Shown piece after piece: positions 9,222-17,700 of a DNA stretch of 64,000 nucleotides; positions within the stretch are counted from its first letter, which is position 1, and every line of letters begins with the position of its first letter. The notes under the pieces were generated by a model. The model did not search any database, was not told the DNA's origin, and saw only the letters and a program-made list of their open reading frames with translations. Both the position numbers and the translations under genes were made by a program. Source of the stretch: Lota lota (Eukaryota > Chordata > Actinopteri > Gadiformes > Lotidae); assembly GCA_026745465.1 (NCBI GenBank), contig JACYXH010000692.1, forward strand, positions 83,501 through 147,500. Reading direction: 5' to 3'.

Positions 9222-10976
9222 ATGACGGAAATTCCAGAGACCGCAGCTGAGGCTGAGAAGTTGTTGAAATCCCGCTATGCAACACGGCGGGCCAGACTGG
9301 GAGTGTGTACACGAAGGATAAATGAAATTAAAGATCTGATGGTGGATGATGGAAATATTGATGAACTTAATGACTGTTTTCAAACATTCAAAGGTGCTGT
9401 GGATGAATTAAAAAATGCCCATAAATCTGTGCAAAACCTCTTATCTAAGGAGGAAAAGGAAACAGATCATACTGACTGGTATGAACCCAGAATGACTAAC
9501 CCGAATTATTTTATGAAAGAGGTTGAGACATGGAAAAGAGAACACATTGCACAATTACATGTTGGACCATTGGACAGTATTTCAAATGTGTCACACAAAT
9601 CAAGGAAGTCAAGAAGCTCTGCCTCCTCCTCAGTTTCCTCAGAGTTTAAGAAAGCCAAGGCGGAAAGGGCAGCTCTGCTGGCTCGCGCTGCTGCACTGAA
9701 AGACAAACAAGCACTACAACTGGAAGAAGTAAGGCAGAAAACTAAACTAGAGCAAATGGAGCTGGAAGCGGAAATAGCAGCATCAACCGCCAAAATAAAT
9801 GTCCTTCAAAACGAAGAAGAGGATTTGGATGGCAAATCTCAAGAAGATGCTATGAATGAATATTATGATCATAAACAAGGCCTGGAAGCTACGGCTACTG
9901 AAGAGGAATTTATGCAACTGGGTGCTATACCAAAGACCCCACTTCAGAGAGCAGTTTTTAGCGACCTTCAGCCCACAGGAAGCTCTAATAGGCATGCAGA
10001 GCTCAGAGTGCACAACCACAGTGATCTGATCAATCAGGCAACAGATCACAGTGCTCATGAAAACATGAACATGGTTATTCAAAGGCAAAGTGACATTGCT
10101 GAACTTATTATTTCACAACAGAAACTGGCTCTACTACCTGCGAGGGAGATTGCAGTGTTTGATGGAAACCCGCTAACATATCAGTCTTTCATTCATGCAT
10201 TTGAACACTTGATTGAAGAAAAAACAAAAAATAATCAGGATAGACTCTATTACCTTGAACAATTTACCGCTGGTCTGCCAAGAGATCTGGTTCGCAGTTG
10301 TTTACATATGGAAGCAAACAGAGGCTATGCTGAAGCTAAAAGGCTTTTAAAGGAACATTTTGGGAACGAAATGAAAATCTCTGGAGCTTACTTGGAAAAG
10401 GCCTTGAACTGGACAGCAATTAAAGCTGAGGATGGAAAAGCACTGCACACTTATGCAATGTATTTAAGAGGATGCTGTAATGTGATGCAGGATTTACAGT
10501 ACATGGATGAACTTGGTATCCCATCAAACTTGAGGCGGATTGCATCTAAACTGCTGTACAAACTCAGGGAAAAATGGCGAACAATAGCCTATGAGACCCA
10601 ACAGAAAACTGGAAGAAGAGTTCAATTCCAACACCTAGTGGAATTTATTGAAAAAAAAGCTAAAATGCTCTTGGACCCATTGTTTGGAGACATTCAAGAC
10701 CAAATATCTGCTAAAAAGGTTTTCCCAAAGAGCAGAACTACTGAACTAAAGGGGTCAAAGGGCAGAGATAGCAGCTTTGTGACTTCAGTGGCAGTGAATA
10801 CTGACAATAGAGATTGCACTGTTAACCAACCTTCAATGCAACAACAGCGTCACGCTTGGCCCAGTGTTACTGTCTTATGTGGATTCTGCCAAGGAAAACA
10901 TGCCGTGATTGACTGCTCACAATTGAAGACCCAACTAGCTCATTTATTGAGAGCTATTCATCATGGGACAGTCTGA
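9222..10976 (+). CDS. gag: BEL/Pao gag-like protein (DUF1759 type), 584 aa
   Basis: The frame opens at an ATG 343 bp after the 5' LTR. Residues about 1-90 are helical and charged. Residues about 130-200 form a long alanine, lysine and glutamate-rich coiled coil. From about residue 305 the conserved Pao gag block begins (REIAVFDGNPLTYQSF), continues through QFTAGLPRDLVRSCL, and is followed by LKEHFGNEMKISGAYLEKAL. Near residue 548 a knuckle-like CGFCQGKHAVIDC suggests nucleic-acid binding. The frame closes with TGA at the point where protease and reverse transcriptase would be expected, which marks the internal deletion. The product would be a virus-like-particle structural protein. Confidence 0.85.
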   Translation: MTEIPETAAEAEKLLKSRYATRRARLGVCTRRINEIKDLMVDDGNIDELNDCFQTFKGAVDELKNAHKSVQNLLSKEEKETDHTDWYEPRMTNPNYFMKEVETWKREHIAQLHVGPLDSISNVSHKSRKSRSSASSSVSSEFKKAKAERAALLARAAALKDKQALQLEEVRQKTKLEQMELEAEIAASTAKINVLQNEEEDLDGKSQEDAMNEYYDHKQGLEATATEEEFMQLGAIPKTPLQRAVFSDLQPTGSSNRHAELRVHNHSDLINQATDHSAHENMNMVIQRQSDIAELIISQQKLALLPAREIAVFDGNPLTYQSFIHAFEHLIEEKTKNNQDRLYYLEQFTAGLPRDLVRSCLHMEANRGYAEAKRLLKEHFGNEMKISGAYLEKALNWTAIKAEDGKALHTYAMYLRGCCNVMQDLQYMDELGIPSNLRRIASKLLYKLREKWRTIAYETQQKTGRRVQFQHLVEFIEKKAKMLLDPLFGDIQDQISAKKVFPKSRTTELKGSKGRDSSFVTSVAVNTDNRDCTVNQPSMQQQRHAWPSVTVLCGFCQGKHAVIDCSQLKTQLAHLLRAIHHGTV

Positions 10977-10996
10977 AGAGAGCTACAGCTTGGATA

Positions 10997-12488
10997 TTGA
11001 AGATGAGAACACTACTTCGACTGCTAAGTCAAAGAAGGAAAACTTGCCTGAAGGATGGGTCTGGACAGTATCAGACACCCAACACATCCCTAATGGAAAG
11101 AATGAAACATCTTGAAGCCGATGGAAAGCGAGATTTATCTGTGGAAGACATGAAAGAAGCAGAAAAGTCTATCATTTGCTTTGAGCAAAGACGATACTTC
11201 AGTTCTGAACTCACTCAACTGAAGAAAGGAAAACCGCTCGGTTCAAAAGGCCCCATCTACAAACTAGATCCATTCATTGATGAAGGCATTTTGAGAGTGG
11301 GAGGACGGATAAACAAGACAGCAATGCCAGTGGAACAAAAGAATCCGATCATCCTACCTAAAGGCTCTTATGCATCGTACTTGATTCTACGACATATCCA
11401 TTTCCAAGTTGGACATTCTGGAAGAAGCCATATGTTATCCAGGTTGAGACAAAGATTTTGGCTTCCTCATGCAAACACTATGCAGACAAATCATCATAGA
11501 CTGCATTTTCCGTAGACGCATGCAGGCAAAATCTGGAGAACAGAAGATGGCAGATCTACCTGAAGATCGGGTGTATCCTGACCTTCCACCTTTTAGTCAT
11601 GCAGGCATTGACTACTTCGGTCCCATAGAGGTGAAGAGGGGCCGGTCTCAAGTGAAACGGTGGGGAGTAATCTTTACTTGTCTTGTGAGTCGAGCAGTCC
11701 ATTTGGAGATGGCAAACTTCCTAACCACAGATTCTTGCATCAATGCTATACGCAGATTCATATGCAGAAGAGGACCAATTATAAGTATCAGGACAGATAA
11801 TGGAACTAACTTTATCGGTGCACAAAAGGAACTGAAGGAGGCTCTGAAGGAACTGAATCACCAGAGGATTCAAAAAGCACTACTTTCCGATGAGGTAAAA
11901 TGGACATTTAACCCCCCTTTTGGAGCCCACCATGGTGGAGTGTGAGAAAGGCTGATCAGATTGGTAAAAAAGATCCTAACGTCAGTCTTAAAGCAACAGA
12001 CACTTGATGATGAGATTCTGCAAACGGCACTCTGTGAAGTAGAAGCTATCCTCAACGACGGACCAATAACTACTCTTTCAAGTGATCCTAATGATTTGGA
12101 ATCGCTCACCCCAAACCATCTACTTCAGCTAAAATCTAAAGCGATAATGCCACCAGGACTTTTTGAAAAGAGAGATCTTTACTCAAGGAGAAGATGGAGA
12201 CAAGCACAATATCTAGCAGATCTATTCTGGAAGCGATGGACAAGGGAGTCTCTTCCAATCATGCAGCAAAGAAGCAAGTGGAACAGCACAAAGCGGAATC
12301 TTCGTCCTGAGGATCTTGTCGTCATCGTAGACAACACAGCACCGAGGAACTCATGGCTCATGGGCCGTGTTGTTAAGACTTTCCCAGACTCCAAAGGATT
12401 TGTTAGAAGTGTTCTAGTTAAAACTAAGACTAACATCCTTCAACGGCCTATCGATAGACTCTGTCTGCTCATGGAGGCAGTAGACTAA
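10997..12488 (+). pseudogene. pol: BEL/Pao integrase region with frameshift and stop
   Basis: The first segment (to about 11480) holds the pre-integrase linker with DEGILRVGGRINKTAMP and the zinc-binding HIHFQVGHSGRSHMLSRLRQ. A frameshift near 11475-11500 leads into the catalytic core: HAGIDYFGP (first Asp), IRTDNGTNFIGA (second Asp) and the HHGGV region, where a TGA at 11942-11944 falls just before the catalytic Glu. The frame resumes with the C-terminal DUF5641-type domain (NSWLMGRVVKTFPDSKGFVR), ending at 12488. The stop and frameshift make it non-functional. Confidence 0.85.
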
Positions 12489-12541
12489 ACTGATGAATTT
12501 GTAATTGTTTTTGCTAGAGCAGCAACAATTAGGGGCCGGAG

Positions 12542-12963
12542 TGTTGGAGCCATAATATACATATTGGTGTTTATACATTTTGTTGTAAAAAACAAACAAG
12601 ATTATTTGTTGTATTGTTTTCTATTTTGTTTCTAAATTGTTGGATTTGGTTTATGTACTTCGTGTCTGGAGAAATTAATTTGATTGGTTGTTAGACTACG
12701 GCAATCTCCGCCTCCTCCTAGTTAGGTCACCTTCACAGGTGTAAGGAGCAGCTGGAGGACAGCTTGGAAAGTTATTTTTGTTTGAGTAGGAGAGGTGGAC
12801 AAAGAAACAGTTTAGTGACCGTAGTTTATTTATAATAATTTATTTTAGTAAACGTTTAAGTTTTTTGTAGAAAGTCAACCACAGAGAATTTATTTTGACC
12901 TAATAAATGAGGCATTTTTTGAATGAAACTAAAGGATCTCCGCGAGTGCTTATTTTCCCCCTA
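12542..12963 (+). repeat. BEL 3' LTR
   Basis: Near-identical to 8457-8878, with substitutions seen for example at TTGTTGTaTTG, CTCCTaGTTAGG, TAATaATTT and CCACaGAG. It starts TGTTGGAGCC. Confidence 0.9.
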
Positions 12964-13302
12964 TTTGTAAACCAAGAGGTGCTGACAAGGACCCATCTAA
13001 GATGTTTTTAAATCTTGTGATAAAACCTTAAGATCTCGATGCTTCAAACTACAGGTAAACTACAGGTGTTATCAATATGACTTAAACTCCCCCAGCTTGG
13101 CCAATTGCACAGGGTTATATCAGGTCTCTACCAAGTCCATTTCAGCTGAGAATGGACTTTTTAAACAATATATTTAATCATAAACTACAAATAACTAGTA
13201 TGTAGAAGTTGAAAACAGTGTATTGTACCAAAATTAGTTTTCGATGTGAATATATCTTTTTATTTATACCCGTGTGATCCTTTTTCGTTTGTTTATGTTG
13301 CA
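12964..13302. other. no recognised feature
   Basis: AT-rich sequence between the BEL element and the pseudogene that starts at 13303. No coding remnant or repeat border was seen. Confidence 0.3.
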
Positions 13303-15523
13303 GGCAGGATAAACTGCAGAGAAGGTTGACCCATGATTTCCCCCAGCTGGTGTTTCACTCCCCCAAAGGCAGCATCAGTGAGATGGTTTTTGTTGAAACA
13401 CTGCTAAGACAGGATGGACAGGTTACCTCATCCATCAGAAAAAACTGTCAACTGAGGTAAGCCAAACTGAAAGTGACAGCGAAAACACCGGAAGTACAAC
13501 AGCTTCTCTGGAAAGACCAACTTCAGGGGCCTCTGTCAATACTAAAAAGGACGCAAGGACACTTTATAGTGCTGCATTGATATTAAAGTTGCTTTTATGT
13601 GACTCTCCCGGACATGCCCATGGCCGCCCATGTCAGATGATTTAAATGTTACCGAAGCACCACTCAAACTGTACAATCTGATTTCCTGGATTATGGTGAT
13701 ATTCCAAATTATTTGAACCTAAAAGGGATATTTGTTTGTCAAGATATTGTGTATCCCACATTTGTTGGCATTTAAACAGTTAATCACAAATTGTGTCACT
13801 TCTAAATAGACTACAACATTGTGCATCATGGGACACTGTTGTCAGTCTAGACCAGGGGTCAGCAACCCGCTGGTCTTCCACCTCTCTGCAGTGGCTCTCT
13901 GTAGCTTTGAAAAAAATGGAAATAAATGGCTATTTTTCTTTTTTCTTTCAAGGGAACACCTCTTATTTTGGAGATGAAGGTGATACTGTGACACTCAAAT
14001 AAGAAAAGGGTTTTAATATTTTGTCAGCCAAAATAAATGTTACATCCTACAACTACAAATGTCATAAATGCAACAAAATATAGGCTATTAGTAATTTTAT
14101 ATTTTGTATAACTATATATCAAACTTTATACGCTGTGTTATCTTCATTTTAGGGGTCAAATAGGTTTTGTGGCTCCAGATCATTTTATTTGGTGGGAGAG
14201 GGACCAAAAATGGCTCTTTTGATAGTGAAGGTTGCAGACCCCTGGTCTAGACACTAGCCTCACCCAACAGGTGAGGGCAGATGGTTGGACAGGGATGAAA
14301 CAGAATCGAGCTACAGTGTTCTGCTGGATATTGTCTCAACATGAAATGCTGCGATTGCCAGACAAGTTAAGATGCACCCTAGAGTCCACTTTTGGAATCT
14401 AAACACTTTTGACAAACTCAGATGGCCCTGTGTGTTTTAGCTGTGGGACAGTTGCAGCCGAACAAATCAAGAAGGATTTGCTCGCAGCTCTGGAAAAGGG
14501 GGAAAATGCTGTCAAACTGTTTATGGACCGAAAACTGTTGTCACCATCAGTCGACATATACGCTCCCATCAAAGCACAAAAACTGAAGCCCTTCAGTGAT
14601 TAGGCAAATAAGTAATCTGCAGTCAGTAAGGAAGTGATTCTGCTTCCCGAAAATAAGCTATTCTCCAGACTACTCCTCATAGGTCAAAGTAGAAAGATAG
14701 ACATGAGGGAAATGATGTCCTACTCCTTGGGAACTGTTTCACAACTATTAGCCAGTGCTGATGGTTCACTTGCTAAAACAAACAAATCAGCTCTTATGGA
14801 TTTATTGGAGATAAAAGGTGAAGACTGTTTAGTCAGAGTCCCAGCAGATAGAGCAATTCTCTTTTTGCCATTCGGTCCATACCAAGTACCTTCGGAGAGC
14901 TTGCCGAGACCATACTGCAGTACATAGTCAAGCTTGATCTGAAGCTCAAATATACACGGATATACTTTGTGATGACCAGTATCCGGAAATAACTATTACA
15001 AATATTGAAGTAGAGCTGTCTGGTGCAAATTTAAGGACGGGATCAGAAGAAACTAATACAAAAAGTTTCCATCAGATGGTAGAAACGATGTGGCACTTAC
15101 AGAATTACTCTGTTGCGTTGCAAAAGGTGATCTTACCACTGTTAGCAAGGAATTAAGATTGTACATAGCACATTGAGAACTGTGTAGAGTCACTGCGTGA
15201 CTGTAACGGAAGGTTAACAAACTGTGATTTTAGAAATCTGACATGTGATCATGAGAAATATGACACCAGGGTGTTTTTACATGCACAACATGCTGCACAG
15301 GATTATCAAACTGTAGTCACCAAGAGCCCTGATAATGATGTGGCAGTGATCGCTCTAAGTCTGCAGACAAATTTACCATGTTGGTTGTTTTCTTTCACAG
15401 GAATTGGCAGCAGAACGAGGATCATGAACTTAGCTAAGGTGTCATCAGCTCGACACTAGTGTGTGTTCGGCATATATTGGGATCCATAGTGCACAGGTTG
15501 TGACTCTACAAGCGCCTTTTATG
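13303..15523 (+). pseudogene. degenerate copy of an unnamed multicopy protein family
   Basis: An exon-like block 13303-13457 with AG before and GT after encodes LVFHSPKGSISEMVFVETL. Decayed pieces follow: DARTLYSAA near 13552, HCASWDTVVSLD near 13810, ALEKGENAVKLFMDRKLLS near 14490, LHAQHAAQDYQTVVTKSPD near 15275, and GCDSTSAFYG near 15494 in a shifted frame. Many stops interrupt it. I recall these motifs together in large repetitive proteins of fish and invertebrate genomes, but I cannot name the element class. A hAT MITE interrupts it at 13853 and recognisable similarity ends shortly before the DIRS element. Confidence 0.55.
13853..14244. mobile_element. hAT-type MITE with 8-bp target duplication GTCTAGAC
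   Basis: Terminal inverted repeats CAGGGGTCAGCAACC and GGTTGCAGACCCCTG bound 392 bp of non-coding DNA. The 8-bp direct repeat GTCTAGAC flanks it at 13845-13852 and 14245-14252, the duplication length made by hAT transposases. Removing one duplication keeps the frame of the surrounding pseudogene. Confidence 0.9.
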
Positions 15524-15686
15524 GCTACCTTTGGGGGGTGAGTTCTGCTATGTGGGACCGGCCCAAAGCCCCCTACGGAGTCACTGGATTCGGACTGCAA
15601 CCACGGAGATGGGCGAACACCGCAGATGGCAGGAGTGGAACAACAGCGGAACAAGTAAGTTGTTGGAGGAGGAGGAAGGGGAGAAG
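15524..15686. other. GC-rich stretch left of the DIRS element
   Basis: A short open frame from 15538 runs into the DIRS terminal repeat. It has no recognised motif and may belong to the older sequence the DIRS entered. Confidence 0.3.
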
Positions 15687-15872
15687 TTCTATTTCATGTA
15701 GGCTACGCCGTCTAGGCTTCGCCTTATGGGCTTGTCCCGTGCGCGCACTCGCGTGCACTGAAAATTTTCAGCAATGCACCAATTAACGTGGGCACAGCCC
15801 ACACTTCCCACGGCACCGTGTATATGACGCGGCGCACAGCTGCGTTCGTCCTCTTTTTTCTTTCAGCATTTG
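15687..15872. repeat. DIRS left inverted terminal repeat
   Basis: Starts GTTCTATTTCATGTAGGC and ends near TTTCAGCATTTG. It pairs with 21336-21551. Confidence 0.9.
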
Positions 15873-15884
15873 TACCAACAAAAC

Positions 15885-17700
15885 ATGATGACTTCATGCA
15901 GCAGCGGCGCGGCGGCATCTGCGGAGGTACGGCCCTTTTCAGGGCCTCTCTGCTCCTCTTGCCCGGCGATCCTTGCTCTGGACGACGGGCACGTCATGTG
16001 TTTCCGTTGCCTCGGTGCGGAGCACGCCATGGCAGCCTTTTCAGGCTCCGGCTCCTGCGCCGCCTGTACCACCCTACCTTAAGAGGTTCTCCTCTCGAGG
16101 CACCTGTTTTTTTCCCCGTCGGTGGAGCTAGCGGACGCCATCGATATCTTCGACGCCGTGGCGACACCGGGGGAAGACGAGGACTACGACCTCGATGTGG
16201 ACTCCGCGTCGGGGACTTCCTCAAGGCCTTCAGGGGTTTTGCCCCCGGAGAAGCCGCATCGTTTCGCCGACCTGTTCGGCGATATCATGGGCGAGGCAGC
16301 GGCCATCAAGGGCATCGCCATGCCACCTCCGCCGCCCTCCCCGGAACTGGACGACATGCAGGGGGACTATTTTAGGCCTCCTTCGTCGACCAGATGGCCT
16401 ACTATATGCCCTCTGTTCCCACCCGTTCAGCGGTATCTTACCGCGGCGGCTGTGGACCCGTCCTCCCTTAAGGCCCCGGTGAAGGCGTTCACCGATTTCT
16501 CCAGGGTGGAGGGGTGGTCCGCCACACAGGCGAGGGGGATACCTCGCCTGGAGCCTCCTCTGGCAGCGCTCCTCTGTCCGGGCGCCGGATGGCGTCCGAA
16601 CGAGAAGCCGCTGCCCCCCGACCGGCTTCTCAAGCAGCTCGCTGCCTTGTGGGACAGATCCTTTGTCTGCGCCTCACAAGCAGCGGCGGCCGTGAACAAC
16701 ATTGCCCTGCTTTCCTCTGCCCTGTCGGCCATGACAGTTGGCAAGGATTCGTTCGGGCAGAGCGACGTGGAGAAGGTCGCAAGATTCTCCGGCGCTGTCC
16801 TCCAGCTTTGCCAGCCGGTGGCGGTTACTGCCGGACGTCAGATGGCGTGGGCGACCATGGGTCATCGAGCCATGTGGCTGTCCTTCTCCTCTGTCCCTGA
16901 CAGAGAAAGGGCGGGCCTTATCCAGGGTCCGTTGGCCGCGGATGGACTCTTTGGACCTCGGTTCGCGGAGGTTCTCGCCCACCTCCAGTCCGTCCGTGAA
17001 AATCGTTCCCGGTTCGGGCCGATTCTCACGGGCTCCTCCTATCAGGCCAGCCGGAGCAGTCGGGCCAGCAGGAAGCGGGGTCGACCACGTCCTCTACGGG
17101 CCACACCGCCGCCTCCAGCGCCGACGCCGACGCCGCCTCCGCAGCAGCGCCAGGCAGCGAAGGGGCAGAAAGCACGGAAGCTGGCGCCCACGTGGGACCG
17201 ACCTACGTCTTTTTCCTTCCCCAATAAAGAATTGAAAGCCCGTTCGACCGAACGGCAGTACATCTTTAAGGAGCTGTGCCCTTTAAGCCGACCGCGCCCT
17301 GCGCCTGTCGTGCATTCCTGTTCCCCTCAGCCTCTCCCTCCCTCTCAGCCTAGTGGCTGTGGGGCGGCGGCTAGGCAGTGTAGTATAGCCAGGGGGTCGT
17401 CCGCTTCCATGCGGCGTCCCCGTGCGCTTCATGAGCGGGTTGAAGACTCGTCGCACGAGGCCGTCTATGCGGCTTCGTGCTACAGTCTTCCAGACCCCGA
17501 CTTTGCCCCCCCAACCTCCGCTCTACAGTCTGATGACTGTGGGAAGACGTCGGAGCTGTTAGCCGTGGGCACGGCGAGCGAGCAAGCTGTGGGTCCGCTC
17601 TCTGCAGCGGTTTTCCCGCTCGCAGGGGTTCCCTCCCCTCCCTTTCGAGGTACGCCCCCCTTGGTTCACACGCAGTGTGAAGGCGGTAGGGGCCGAGGAA
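15885..17700 (+). pseudogene. gag: DIRS gag-like frame with one in-frame stop
   Basis: The first ATG pair (15885, 15888) lies just inside the left terminal repeat. The N-terminus carries CSSCPAIL and MCFRCLGAEH, a CxxC-CxxC pair typical of DIRS gag. A TAA at 16080-16082 interrupts the frame, which then continues with ELADAIDIFDAVATPGEDED and a helical region with DRLLKQLAALWDRS and VAVTAGRQMAWATM. It ends in a proline and basic-rich tail (near KRGRPRPL). The same frame stays open to 19397, but beyond about 17.7 kb it overlaps pol and looks like its shadow. The single stop is the only visible lesion. Confidence 0.75.

Larger units (their letters stand above)
8457..12963 (+). mobile_element. 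BEL/Pao LTR retrotransposon, internally deleted
   Basis: Two 422-bp direct LTRs (8457-8878 and 12542-12963) differ at about five positions, so the insertion is young. Between them lie a gag frame of the DUF1759 type and an integrase with the DUF5641-type C-terminus. Protease, reverse transcriptase and RNase H are missing between about 10940 and 11000. A purine-rich tract (AGGGGCCGGAG) precedes the 3' LTR. No matching target duplication was seen. The element would need enzymes from elsewhere to move. Confidence 0.9.

Noticed and set aside
8457-12968. A target-site duplication for the BEL element
   Set aside because: The bases beside the two LTRs (ACGTCC on the left, TTTGT on the right) do not match, so none is claimed.
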